The position numbers and the translations under genes are program-made. 64,000 nucleotides of DNA, taken from NCBI GenBank assembly GCA_003260075.1, contig QLIY01000603.1, positions 1 through 64,000 on the forward strand. The letters run 5' to 3'. Position 1 is the first letter of the stretch. Every line of letters starts with the position of its first letter. The notes under the pieces are model-generated. The model was not told where the DNA came from, did not search any database, and saw only the letters and a list, made by a program, of their open reading frames with translations. The DNA comes from Phallusia mammillata (taxonomy: Eukaryota > Chordata > Ascidiacea > Phlebobranchia > Ascidiidae). Of this stretch, positions 47,301 to 55,220 are shown one piece after another.

Positions 47301-50300
47301 CGCCATTTAATGTCATTAGTATGGCATTTTGCTGTCCCTATCCTGGCTGTATGCCCTTTATACATATTAAAGAGATAAACAGCTTGCAAAAACACGCCTG
47401 AAAAGCTATCCCATACCTATGGTTTGTACAGGAAATGTTATGATAGAAGCAGGTTTTAGTACTGTCGTATAGGTTTCATTTCAAATAATTGGTTTTTGTA
47501 ACAGAAAGCATTTTTTGTTCGTTGATAAGTGTCTTTGATATCCTTTTTTTAACGATGCCGTTCTTGTTAACGGGTTCAAACAATGTAACCGAACTGTTAT
47601 TAGAATAGGGCTTACCAGTTGCACAAAATGTTCAGTAATCACTGTAATGTCCCCCCCCCCCTTTTTTTAACGATGCCGTTCTTGTTAACGGGTTCAAACA
47701 ATGTAACCAAACTGTTATTAGAACAGGACTTACCAGTTGCACAAAATGCTCAGCTATTTTACGTACAGTGCCAATGTAATACGTTTAAAAGGGGTCTCTA
47801 TGCTTAAAATCGCTTAGGGAGATGTGTGCTAGAGTATGTTATATTATAACTTAAAACTGTTGCTAAATGCATTCCCCCCCCCCATATCTTAAACACTGAG
47901 CATAATTCCGTATAGGTCGCAACGCTGATTTACTTACAGTGCCGATGTAATTTACGGTTAAAACGGGTCTCTATGCTTAAAGTCGTATCGGGAGATGTTT
48001 GCTAGAGTATGTTATATTATAACTTAAAACTGTTGTTAAATGAATTAAAAATGTTTTGGCTCCCAAATGATAAAAAAATGCTCATATTAACAGTTGTGCA
48101 AAAATGTTAAAAAAATTTGGGAAACACTGTCCTGCAACACAGCATCTTTTCTGTAACAGGGCTCAACGGGAAAAGGAGGAAATAAATAGCGAATTACAGC
48201 GTCTTGAGCAATCACGAGCTGAAAAGGAATCAGCTTTAGAGAAGGAGCTTACCTCGAATAAAACACTCCTAGAAGAGTCTCTTCAAGAGAAAAAAAAGGT
48301 AAAAAAGAACGTATGCTGTGCATGTTATATGCTCCTAGTTATACAATCCCACACAAAATGTATTATTCCTCAAATTCTGATTTTTTTTGGTTTGGCCGTG
48401 GTTATCAAATCGAATGTTTTAGGGATGTTCTGTGTTTTGTCCGCTTGCATGTAACAAATGCAGCGTCAAAAAAGGATTGACGAAAAACCATCCCAGCATA
48501 TAAGTTATAACCCAAAACATTTTTGTGTCTATTAGTTTCATAAATAAAGTAGATGCAGTAAAAATATGTAAAGTAAACCTCGGTTAAACCGGATCTGTGC
48601 CTAATTCGGACAAAATTTAAGGTTCAAATGATTTGTAATACAGTAATGATGTAACTGATCGACATCGGTTAATCCGGATCTTGCCTAATTCGGACAAAAC
48701 TTGAGGTACAAATGATTTGTAATGTGGTCTTCGCCTAATCTGGGCATTTTTCTGGTCCAAACGGGTCCGGATTAACCGAGGTTAAATGTATGTGCAATTA
48801 TAGTAACCTTCAGTCTAGGTTTGATCTGACCACCAGGCCCAGAACTTTCACAAAAAAGCAGTAAACTTAAATTTATACTGCGCTTATATATCATGCTTCG
48901 TAGCCAACCGCACCACCATTATGCAGGAGGTCAACGTGTCTGTTTCCCATTGGCAGGTGGAAAACACGTGACTACCCACCATACGCCGTAGTAGCCTATC
49001 ATTAGCGGCATTGCCTTTCGATTCCCAAGTCTATCTTAGCTATTTCCAGTTGACATTTAATAACTATTAACCCGAAATAACCCGTAGTGTGCAGATGGTA
49101 GACTTTGCGCTGATTGCTCGGTACTGATCACGTGGTCCTAACCCGGCGTGCACGTGACCCAACAATCGCGTGCGATTGGATGATTTTTTTGAATTAAGCA
49201 GGTTTGCTGGTTGCGTGGTTTGGGTGCATTTTAACACTATAGTGTGCTTCAAAACTGCCTGAAAAAGGTTCCTATTTCATTATATTTTGCTATAAATGAA
49301 GTAAAAAAGAGCGTTTCTGCAAACAGAGTACAGTATATAACCAAACTTTTGCGTCAAATGGAAAAAAATGCTGGGGGAAAACTCTTTAACTGCTGATTTT
49401 CGGTGGTGTATTGGTGGTGTGCTGATACCCTTAACTTGCATTTTAACGGTGATACTGTTCTTCTAGTGGTTCCGTAACGTGCACCATCTTTTCAAAAGAT
49501 CTTGCACTTTTTTGTACTCTTGCGTGTTACGTCGAAGTGTTACTGTTACGGGTATTTTATTCCTGTTCTTGTTTTTTATACCCGCATGCAAAGTGTTAAA
49601 AGTTGGATAGCGCCAGACAATAGTAGGCTACTCTTAAAAAATAGAACATAGAAAACCGAATCAGCACACATAGGAGTGGGCTTGTCAAAAAAACGTGTGG
49701 TTCTTAGTATCAGAAAGTTTGTAAAACTAACTACAGTTGTAGAGTACTTCCAACGTGCCTCTAATATTTTACCATATTTACACAGTTGGGCCCCCCCCCC
49801 TTGTAAAACTAACTACAGTTGTAGAGTACTTCCAACGTGCCTCTAATAATTTACCCTATTTACGCAGTTGGATTAAATGCCTTAAATTTAATCCACTCTA
49901 TTTATTTTTGCATAAAAAGTCATTATTTCACCAATATTTTTTAAAAGAAAGGCCTGTTTTTGCTTTCGTCATCTAGGCCTTCTGTAGTGTAATGTCGCTA
50001 GACTTTCATTCATTCTGTTCAAAGTAGTGACGTCGTTTTAACATCATAGGACAATACGCGATACGCGTTGATAGAAAGAAAATCGTTTTTTGTGAACACC
50101 TTGATCTACAAAAACCTTCCGAAAGCGCCACAAAATTTTGAAAGGGCTTAGGTTTTGTATCATGAAATTCAGGACGAAAAAATTAAGGAAACTTATCGTT
50201 ATATCGTTTGGGGTCGCTTGTCCATATCTATGTGGTTTAAGTCTAGAAGTTTCACCCATAATATTCACATAGAAGCGTTTTATTCATCACTTTTTTTGCG

Positions 50301-52022
50301 TAAATTCCTTTCTGGTGGTGGTGCCTCATAGGGTATAACACTGTGTTGTAACTCTCAAAACAAAAAACGCTCGCCCTATAAAACGTATCTGGTACCATGC
50401 AGTTGCAATTCATTTTACAACTGCGCTTCTTGGCACAGACCCATGCATTTTTGCCTGTGTTTCGCATGGTAACCGGCCTTTTTAATTCGAAATGCTTGTC
50501 ATCTCGAAACTAGCCCATACACGGCTGTACTCATTAACCAGTTTACTAACACTCTTACACCTTTTCTCTCCTCTCACCTACCTGACCCCCTTCCCGACAA
50601 CTCACGTGACCTTGCGTGACGTCACACTCTCAGCTGACGTCAGCGATGGGAAATAAAGACGAGGAACTGGCCGAGGTGACCACTAGATGTCAGCAGCTGA
50701 TTCGAGAGCGTGAGGAGAACGCAATGAAATTGGAAGGTTCTCTAGCGGTAAGTTTCGATAACTATATGTTAGTGTAGTTGCGTCTAACAATTCCATTCAA
50801 CCAGTGGTTTCCAACCTTTTTCGACAAATTCCTAACTTAACAATTCAAAACATTCTCATTCCTCCCAAATATACTACATAGTAGATGCTAAACCATAAAA
50901 AGATGAGTTAAAATTGGGTATTTTATCAACTCTACAGGTTTCCCACAGCTTAAGTGTCTTTTTACAAACCGCATGTAAAAAACGCCCCCCCCCCATTCAA
51001 AACATTCTCATTCCTCCCAAATATACTACATAGTAGATGCTAGACAATACAGAGATGAGTTAAAATTGGGTATTTTATAAACTCTACAGGTTTCCCATAG
51101 TTTAAGTGTCTTTTTACAAACCGCATGTAAAAACTTAAGTAAATTTCCCCACTCAAGTTTTAGAATTGCTCCCTTGAAAGGAATTCCTCCTCGGTTGGGA
51201 ACCACTGACTTTAAACAATTTTCGCTTAAGTCTTGTATATTCACTGGCATAAAAATGACTTTGCCGGACCCAATCTACTTTGCTATTCTAAGTACAGCCT
51301 CTTAAAACTAGTTCATAGTCTGCGTAATCGCATATGCAATTTATTCTGAATATTCTGAATAACCAGAACGTTTACTTAACTGGTGATAAGTTACCAGTTT
51401 TGATTTTGTATTCACAAAATACTGCCCCCCCCCCAAAGGAATTCCTCCTCGGTTGGGAACCACTGACTTTAAACAATTTTCGTTAAAGTCTTATATTATT
51501 CATTGACATAAAAATGACTTTGCCAGACCCAATCTACTTTGCTATTCTAAGTACAGCCTCTTAAAACTAGTTCATAGTATGCGTAATCGCATATGCAATT
51601 TGCCAACATTCTGCTTATTCTAAATAACAAGAACATTTACTTGACTGGTGAAAAGTTACCAGTTTTGATTTTCTATGCACATAATAGTACCCCCCCCCCT
51701 TCGGGCCGGGTTCGGGCTCAGATTTCGGGCCCGCTTGCAACTCTGTCACAGCAGGCTAGATTTTTCTAACGTTTGCCTTGCCCTTTATGGGAATGCTTGG
51801 TGGCTGGGTAATTCGGTGTAACGCCTTTAATAGGCCTGGCGTACTATGATTTACGTAGCTAATAGGTTACTGTTTTGGGATCAGTATGCAATAAAACGGT
51901 TTACCAAAGCGCAAACTATAATATTTATTCTTTTTCCTCTTCAGATGCGGAGATACTCAACAGCTGCTGTACTTATCGCCTTTGTGTCACTTCTCATTTA
52001 TCTCATCTTCGGCAGCAGCTAG
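20165..52022 (+). CDS. SLMAP: SLMAP, FHA-domain tail-anchored STRIPAK subunit
   Basis: 27 coding exons: 20165-20353, 22163-22310, 22417-22483, 22848-22881, 23221-23289, 24701-24868, 25441-25518, 25603-25665, 26412-26549, 27501-27654, 28774-28824, 29116-29178, 30573-30641, 31111-31173, 31749-31940, 32280-32427, 34459-34610 (or copy 34863-35014), 35565-35627, 36387-36449, 36530-36574, 36964-37164, 40980-41156, 42197-42356, 45274-45378, 48160-48298, 50634-50747 and 51945-52022. Together they give an unbroken 996-residue frame. The FHA domain (about residues 8-115) has GRS at 30-32, SRNHA at 51-55 and SSNGT at 71-75, followed by VTHGCIVS. Next come [12 protein letters not shown] and [13 protein letters not shown], as in human SLMAP, then a long coiled coil. 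The last exon is a hydrophobic tail anchor ([20 protein letters not shown]). Known role: the FHA domain binds phospho-MST1/2 to recruit STRIPAK phosphatase, with anchoring on ER, nuclear envelope or centrosome. Exons 16, 17 and 19 are duplicated by C-linked copies, most likely an assembly effect. Small exons could be missing. Confidence 0.93.
20414..20431. other. Assembly gap (18 N)
   Basis: Eighteen N. The sequence CACTGGCGTAGAGTACGGGG before the gap (20377) is repeated immediately after it (20432), so the flanking contigs overlap or were joined across a duplicated end. Homopolymer linkers change from G to C across this point. Confidence 0.98.
20585..21057. mobile_element. Nested hAT-type MITE with CAGTGATTCTTAACC ends
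   Basis: Ends CAGTGATTCTTAACCGG and GGTTAAGAGCCACTG, flanked by a perfect 8-bp palindromic duplication GTTTAAAC (20577-20584, 21058-21065). It is inserted in the element at 20377-21636. Confidence 0.88.
21658..21952. mobile_element. Probable hAT-like MITE with CAGGGTTGCAAAGTC ends
   Basis: Terminal inverted repeats CAGGGTTGCAAAGTC and GACTTTGCAACCCTA are near perfect. Flanking 8-mers GTTTCAGA and GTAACAGA match at six of eight bases, so the target duplication is decayed or misassigned. Confidence 0.65.
25988..26296. mobile_element. hAT-type MITE with CAGGGGTTCCCAACC ends
   Basis: Ends CAGGGGTTCCCAACCT and AGGTTGGGAACTCCTG, with a perfect 8-bp duplication ACTTAAAT (25980-25987, 26297-26304). 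Located in the SLMAP intron before exon 9. Confidence 0.88.
27734..28055. repeat. C-linked duplication of SINE tail region
   Basis: 27734-27888 and 27901-28055 are near-identical, joined by a C run at 27889-27899 (11 C, one probably native). Confidence 0.8.
27950..28240 (-). mobile_element. tRNA-derived SINE, minus orientation
   Basis: Read on the minus strand, a tRNA-like head has an A-box-like TAGTTCAATTGGTAGAGCA (about 28148-28166) and a B box GGTTCGAATCC (28111-28121). A non-tRNA body follows, including CCTTGCCATATGG and an AATAGGCCTG-type tail. Related bodies occur at 6127-6190, 28480-28540, 37390-37660 and 51755-51850. Pol III promoter boxes plus a shared tail indicate a SINE family rather than a functional tRNA gene. 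Confidence 0.75.
28163..28680. repeat. C-linked duplicated block around SINE head
   Basis: ACTACACAGGCTCAGCGGTG to ACAAGCA occurs at about 28164 and again at 28420 after the C run 28409-28418. The sequence from CTTGGTTACCAGTTGAT to the ATAAGCTGCAGACAGTGCAC end is also present twice. Another ten C lie at 28221-28230, followed by an inverted pair TTGGTTACCAGTTGATTT / AAATCAACTGGTAACCAA. This is a complex local rearrangement or misjoin. Confidence 0.65.
30142..30354. repeat. C-linked duplication in SLMAP intron
   Basis: 30142-30244 and 30255-30354 are copies with two or three differences, joined by ten C (30245-30254). Confidence 0.85.
30375..30487. repeat. Foldback element with perfect 26-bp arms (family B)
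   Basis: The left arm (30375-30400, beginning ATCAAATTTATAGAGCTC) is the perfect reverse complement of 30462-30487. The 61-bp centre contains GACGTAGGGCGACC and GGACGTCGAAACGTTGG. The GTCGAAAC core resembles the GGTCGAAAC in the family A foldbacks (3061, 43570). Confidence 0.75.
30690..30855. mobile_element. Tigger/pogo-like repeat fragment
   Basis: Contains AGATCCAGATTAAGC, ACAAATCATTTGTACCTCAA and a terminal CAGGTTTACTGTA. The same sequence set recurs at 45609-45780, 48571-48790, 57571-58262 and 59793-59971. Confidence 0.55.
32442..32562 (+). repeat. Ten-C linker plus partial second copy of SLMAP exon 16
   Basis: C run 32442-32451, then 32452-32562 repeats the last 111 bases of exon 16 (32280-32427) including its donor site. 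The exon start and acceptor are absent from the second copy. The three coding differences (GGT/GGC, AAG/AAA, AAT/AAC) are all synonymous. It is best read as the other allele of the same exon, not as an extra exon. Confidence 0.85.
32719..33030. repeat. C-linked duplication in SLMAP intron
   Basis: Copies at 32719-32876 and 32887-about 33030, linker ten C (32877-32886). Confidence 0.82.
33210..33383. repeat. C-linked duplication in SLMAP intron
   Basis: Copies at 33210-33292 and 33303-33383, linker ten C (33293-33302). Confidence 0.82.
33449..34412. repeat. Large C-linked duplication before SLMAP exon 17
   Basis: About 478 bp (33449-33926) is repeated at 33937-34412 with scattered substitutions and small indels, linker ten C (33927-33936). 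Only the second copy runs on into exon 17. Confidence 0.87.
34282..35077 (+). repeat. C-linked duplication carrying a whole copy of SLMAP exon 17
   Basis: 34282-34675 and 34686-35077 are copies joined by ten C (34676-34685). Each contains exon 17 (34459-34610; 34863-35014), identical in coding sequence, with acceptor and donor. The exon is 152 nt, so splicing both in series would shift the frame; at most one can be used per transcript. Confidence 0.87.
35139..35529. repeat. Duplication joined by a 94-C tract
   Basis: 35139-35287 recurs at 35382-35529 with about four differences. The linker is an unbroken run of about 94 C (35288-35381). An open frame across it encodes only polyglycine and is not a gene. 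Confidence 0.9.
36142..36449 (+). repeat. C-linked duplication splitting SLMAP exon 19
   Basis: The first copy has the acceptor and 59 bases of exon 19 (36231-36289) before ten C (36290-36299). The second copy (36300-36449) has the complete exon 36387-36449 with donor. The copies differ in one codon, CTA (Leu) versus AGA (Arg). Only the second is a usable exon. Confidence 0.86.
36854..36872. repeat. 19-C tract without obvious flanking copies
   Basis: Nineteen C in the SLMAP intron before exon 21. It is nearly twice the usual linker length, and no duplicated flank was recognised by eye. Confidence 0.8.
37390..37700 (+). mobile_element. tRNA-derived SINE, plus orientation
   Basis: An A-box-like CGCTCAGTTGGTAAAG (about 37499-37514) and a B box GGTTCGAATTT (37543-37553) are followed by GCCTTGCCATGTGGGAATGC and TTCAATGGGCCTGTCATAATG. 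The body matches the SINE at 27950-28240. It lies in the 3.8-kb SLMAP intron 37165-40979, which otherwise holds AT-rich unique sequence. Confidence 0.72.
40469..40737. repeat. C-linked duplication in SLMAP intron
   Basis: Copies at 40469-40598 and 40611-40737 with two or three differences, C run 40599-40610. Confidence 0.85.
41216..41643. mobile_element. hAT-type MITE with CAGTGCTTCCCAACC start
   Basis: Starts CAGTGCTTCCCAACCTTTTC and ends CACCAGTGGGCCGCGG, with a perfect 8-bp duplication GACTAAAC (41208-41215, 41644-41651). The right end is diverged. Confidence 0.78.
42419..43157. mobile_element. hAT-type MITE with CAGGGGCGGGCAAC ends
   Basis: Ends CAGGGGCGGGCAACTT and ATGTTGCCCGCCCCTG. 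Flanks ATCTAGCC (42411-42418) and AACTAGCC (43158-43165) match at seven of eight bases. Hosts a nested element at 42552-42770. Confidence 0.86.
42552..42770. mobile_element. Nested hAT-type MITE with CAGTGGTTCTCAAAC ends
   Basis: Ends CAGTGGTTCTCAAACTT and GTGTGAGAACCACTG, with a perfect 8-bp duplication ACCTAAAC (42544-42551, 42771-42778). It lies within 42419-43157 and is younger than its host. Confidence 0.88.
43352..43529. mobile_element. 178-bp hAT-type MITE with CAGTGCCAGATTAAG ends
   Basis: Ends CAGTGCCAGATTAAGGGT and AATGGTTAATCCAGCACTG, with a perfect 8-bp duplication TGTCAATG (43344-43351, 43530-43537). Confidence 0.84.
43570..43785. repeat. Foldback element, second copy of family A
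   Basis: Arms TAAGCTGCAGACAGTGTAC and GTGCACTGTCTGAAGCTTA, with internal CATCAGTGCAGCT / AGCTGCACTGATAAGACC pairs. Clearly related to 3061-3288. Confidence 0.72.
44354..44938. mobile_element. hAT-like element with TAGGGCAAGTTTTTGCA ends
   Basis: Ends TAGGGCAAGTTTTTGCAAC and TTGCAACAAAAACTTGCCCTA-type inverted repeats, with a perfect 8-bp duplication GTGATAAC (44346-44353, 44939-44946). The interior repeats TGCAACTTTT many times. It carries a truncated CAGGGATTGTCAACCTGCGG fragment at about 44787, similar to the start of 63119-63439. Confidence 0.8.
45640..46602 (+). repeat. C-linked duplication with partial copy of the nested 176-residue frame
   Basis: About 45650-46127 and 46139-46602 are copies, C run 46127-46138. 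The first includes the start of the nested frame (ATG at 46015), which then runs into the C tract. Three differences over 113 coding bases are all synonymous. Confidence 0.82.
46491..47164 (+). CDS. Unrecognised intronless protein nested in an SLMAP intron (about 176 aa)
   Basis: The frame starts [20 protein letters not shown] and continues as a basic, Ser/Thr/Pro-rich region ([31 protein letters not shown]). An acidic, more ordered part follows ([31 protein letters not shown]), ending near [10 protein letters not shown] with TAG at 47162-47164. The reading frame crosses a C linker (46851-46860), after which 46861-46993 repeats 46714-46847; removing the repeat gives about 176 residues. I do not recognise the family. 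An SxIP-like SRIP lies at residues 12-15. Between allelic copies, seven of eight coding differences are synonymous, which supports real coding in this frame. An in-frame TGA precedes the ATG. TGACGTCA lies five bases upstream. SLMAP exon 24 could also splice in frame to the AG just before this ATG, so an alternative SLMAP terminal exon is possible. Confidence 0.68.
46714..46993 (+). repeat. C-linked duplication inside the nested frame
   Basis: 46714-46850 repeats at 46861-about 46993, linker ten C. Five differences: four synonymous, one Ile/Thr. Confidence 0.85.
47543..48045. repeat. Two successive C-linked duplications
   Basis: Copies 47543-47650 and 47661-47770 flank a C run at 47651-47661. 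Copies about 47761-47873 and 47928-48045 flank a ten-C run at 47874-47883, with about 45 bp of extra sequence after the second linker. Confidence 0.8.
48571..48790. mobile_element. Tigger/pogo-like repeat
   Basis: Begins GTAAACCTCGGTTAAACCGG and ends CGGATTAACCGAGGTTAAA, with internal CTAATTCGGACAAAA and ACAAATGATTTGTAAT. Non-autonomous. Confidence 0.6.
48960..49160. promoter_or_regulatory. Cluster of CACGTG E-boxes in SLMAP intron
   Basis: CACGTG occurs at about 48965, 49129 and 49149, the last in GTGCACGTGACCC. Three perfect palindromic E-boxes in 200 bp of AT-rich DNA suggest a possible enhancer or internal promoter for bHLH-zip factors. Function is inferred. Confidence 0.35.
49719..49871. 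repeat. C-linked duplication in SLMAP intron
   Basis: Copies 49719-49790 and 49801-49871 with three differences, linker ten C (49791-49800). Confidence 0.85.
50600..50650 (+). promoter_or_regulatory. Candidate internal promoter or enhancer at SLMAP exon 26
   Basis: CTCACGTGACC (about 50601-50611) is followed by TGACGTCA at 50618 and again at 50635, two full cAMP-response-element palindromes within 25 bp. The second is inside exon 26, just before an in-frame ATG with G at -3 and +4 ([11 protein letters not shown]). A transcript starting here would encode a roughly 59-residue tail-anchored peptide. Human SLMAP also makes short C-terminal isoforms. Confidence 0.4.
50802..51207. mobile_element. 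hAT-type MITE (CAGTGGTTTCCAACC ends) disrupted by a C-linked duplication
   Basis: Ends CAGTGGTTTCCAACCTTT and GGTTGGGAACCACTG. The interior contains copies at about 50845-50984 and 50995-51135 joined by ten C (50985-50994). No convincing target duplication. Confidence 0.7.
51176..51690. repeat. C-linked duplication in last SLMAP intron
   Basis: 51176-51424 and 51435-about 51689 are copies, linker ten C (51425-51434). Another ten C at 51690-51699 leads into unrelated sequence with a SINE body fragment (about 51755-51850). Confidence 0.83.
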
Positions 52023-52027
52023 TAAAA

Positions 52028-52302
52028 TATATACAACAAAGCACATAACAGCGTTGTGATCATTTTCCTGCACCATTAAACTTGTTTTCTTTGTTGGTTT
52101 TGTCGACCTCGACTTAATTTTTCGCCCCTTGCGTTCCCTACGCGAGCTAATTTATGTAAACCCCCCCCCCTATATACAACAAAGCACATAACAGCGTTGT
52201 GATCATTTTCCTGCACCAGTAAACCTGTTCTCTATGTTGGTTTTGTCGACCTCGACTTAATTTTTCGCCCTTTGCGTTCCCTACGCGAGCTAATTTATGT
52301 AA
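52028..52302. repeat. C-linked duplication of SLMAP 3' UTR
   Basis: 52028-52160 and 52171-52302 are copies, linker ten C (52161-52170). ATTAAA at 52075-52080 is a possible polyadenylation signal in the first copy; the second copy has AGTAAA there, a difference between copies. Confidence 0.82.
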
Positions 52303-55220
52303 TTTATGCGACCCAATGGTTAAAATGGGGTCAAGGTTGAAATGTCCCCAAAATATTACCATGGACTTAGCCACCGGTCCCCAAGGATGGTTATATCTGT
52401 GGCATACAATCATATTCACAACTTTACCACCAAATATCACAAAACTAAATAAATGTTGTTGTTATACATTCGAAATATTTACTCCAGCTCGTTCTAAATT
52501 ATATCTTTTTCTACTCTAATATTTTTGTTGAAATGTTTATAGACTCGGTTCAGTACTATAAAAGGATGGTATGTTTGCGCATATATTTGCGTTTCATGAG
52601 CGCTACGCTATGCCAAATCGAAGCAACTTGTCACTTTTCAAAGGCATTATATCATGGTTTTGTAATAAGTTAACGGAATTCATCATTGAAATGTGCTGAA
52701 AAAATGAACAAATTTGAGCCATCACGGTTTAAATTAGTTTATATTTCGAAAAAAACTCAAATAAGTAGTGAAGTATCCTGCCTTAAATACAAATATTGCA
52801 TTATTCAGCTGCCTATTATATGTAAAAAACGGTTTAGTTGCCATTCCTTCACTGCAAAACAAAACCGAGACATGAGCATGTCGCCTTCAAGCTGGTGCTC
52901 GCCTTTTTCACAACTAAGCGTGCCTTTTTCACTTTTCTCTCGAAATCCCTTCTTCACTTTGACCCTCTCTCGTTTATTATAGAAGTGCTACAAATTTTTC
53001 AACGTGTTATAACCCAGCGGGCGTTTTGTGCAGCGTTCAACGTTTCATGTGCCTCTTCTACCCATCTGTCTGTTTGTGTGTTCTTTGTCGTTTGTTTGTT
53101 TTTCTTCTTGTTAGTGTTCGAGTGTGTGGTTGATCGCGCTCTACGTGTTTTTCGATCTATCCGTGCAAGTCTAAGGAACAACCCCAGTAAACACTGTTCA
53201 CCATTTCGCTTTATGCTTTTTTATATTTAGCTGCAAAGTGAAGGTTTGCTGTTGCTGGGCTTCAAAGTCAGTTTTAGGAAAATTTACCAAAAGCAAGTCT
53301 CAGACCAAGAAAGTTGGAGCAAAGATTCAAAACAACTAATGACTAATGAGCAATTTTCATTCGGATCTTTTGTTCGGCTTTTCTTTCGTCTAATGCAGGG
53401 GTCACCAAACTTTTTTCACTGCGGGCCGGATAAGTTTCAAAATGATTCGCGCGGGCCGCATAGTTTACATGTCCTAGCGCCGCCTTTCAAAACTTAGCCC
53501 GAGAGTTAATTTTTCTTGGTGCGGCAAGATATGGTCTTTCTACAAATTTAAAATCTGGTGTTACAACTGTTAAATTGTATAGGTCGTCTCTTACGAGCAA
53601 TGCTTGTATATTACGTTACAATTAACAAAAAAAGGCATTTGTTTGCGCACAATTGACACTTGTAGTCTTGTCTGTGACGTAACGTGGAACAATCCTGGGC
53701 GTTGTAATCCTATCAAACTAAGCAATATTGTATTCCACATATCGCGACAGGAAAACTTTCGTAAGAAGTAGATTAATTTTTGAATGTTACAAAGTTATCA
53801 ATACGATTTGGCAAACCAAAAAATGTCGTCGCGGGCCGGATGAAATGACCTCGCGGGCCGTAGTTTGGTGACCCCTGGTCTAATGGTATAGCTGCCATCT
53901 TTTCTACTTTATTTCTACCAGAACCAGAGCTGTAAGTCGGGCCTAAATGGGGTTCTTAGAAACAATTCCAATTCGGGTCAGCTGACAACTCTGCCCATAA
54001 CAGGCATACACACTGTTTGAAACTTATACTGTAGGAATGTTTTTTGCCGACAAAAATCAGTTACCACTTTTTCAAAGCTAAAGAAGCCAAGTACAAATAA
54101 ATAGGCAGCTCTTTTAGATACAATTACGTCTGGTTTGACTATCATCTGTTGCTCATTATTTGTAAAAAATATCACCCAAAATCGATAGCTTTTTTTGCTT
54201 GCGAAAAAAGTAGCTTTGGACACGAAAAATATATACAAGCATCTGCTGGAATAGATACGTCGTAAGTATATGAGTTGCACGGCAAATTGATACAGAGATG
54301 GAAACGTAACAGCATGCTACACGAGATGAAATTGCGTTTGACAGTAAAACAAGAAAAGTTTAGGAAAAGCTTTTAAGGGTGTACGAGGCTAGAAAATCGC
54401 TTATTACACATGGGCAAAATTTTAACTTCAAAATGCCCTAAATTTTAAAGTACGTTATAAAGGCTAATTTCGAACATAAACTATCTTTACTTTTTGATAA
54501 ACATTAAGTAGTTTACAAAAAGACATGCAAATATACAGTATAAATTATGAAACTTATATCTTTTATCCCTTTGCACTTAGGGAGTCGATTTTAGCGCAAA
54601 ACTAATAAACTGTACAAATACAGAGAAACACACATACTTGAAACTGATTGCATTGTTTGCTTGTTTTAAGGAAACACAAAAAAGCCACCCGCTACAAAAT
54701 ATATAGTACGGGGCAAGGTAAAGAAATTCGACCATAATTGCTCACAAATTGTGAAAATGTTTTTTAAAAACAAGTTGTTATACACGTTTTACTACTAATA
54801 CATTTAAAAGTTAATAGTGTAATACTCTGATTAAATACATCGTTTTTTATGGCCAGAAAATTACCATTTGGGTAAATAGATAAATACTGAAATGTGAGAT
54901 GAAAAGATACAGTTCAAACTTTATGCAAAAAATGGCAAAATGCGTAATTTTTAGAATCTATTTTAAGGGTGCTAAGTTATGCACAAGCTCTAAGAAAAAA
55001 TGGCACAAATAAACGAGCAACAGATATAGAAATATTTTTACCTTCAAAAAGTTTAAGCTGTAAATTGAAAAACGGGCTTCCAAACCTTTCATTTGTACTG
55101 TACTCACAAATTCAGTCTTTTTGTACTGTATGATTTCGCTACAGCGCACACAGTCTACAAATTGCCATCAAAAGAAACAAGAGATTGCAAATTCGCATTG
55201 TTTGAATTCAAACCAACCAA
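52303..55220. other. Intergenic region between convergent SLMAP and APPL1
   Basis: No supported gene. It contains a hAT-type MITE at 53396-53877 and otherwise AT-rich sequence with short chance frames (for example 52838-53230) that show no domain and poor composition. Confidence 0.6.
53396..53877. mobile_element. hAT-type MITE with CAGGGGTCACCAAACTT ends
   Basis: Ends CAGGGGTCACCAAACTTTT and GTTTGGTGACCCCTG, with a perfect 8-bp duplication GTCTAATG (53388-53395, 53878-53885). Same family as 4213-4707. Confidence 0.9.

Noticed and set aside
52838-53230. 130-codon plus frame in the SLMAP-APPL1 intergenic region
   Set aside because: Phe/Ser/Cys-rich composition typical of AT-rich noncoding DNA, no domain, no splice or promoter support.
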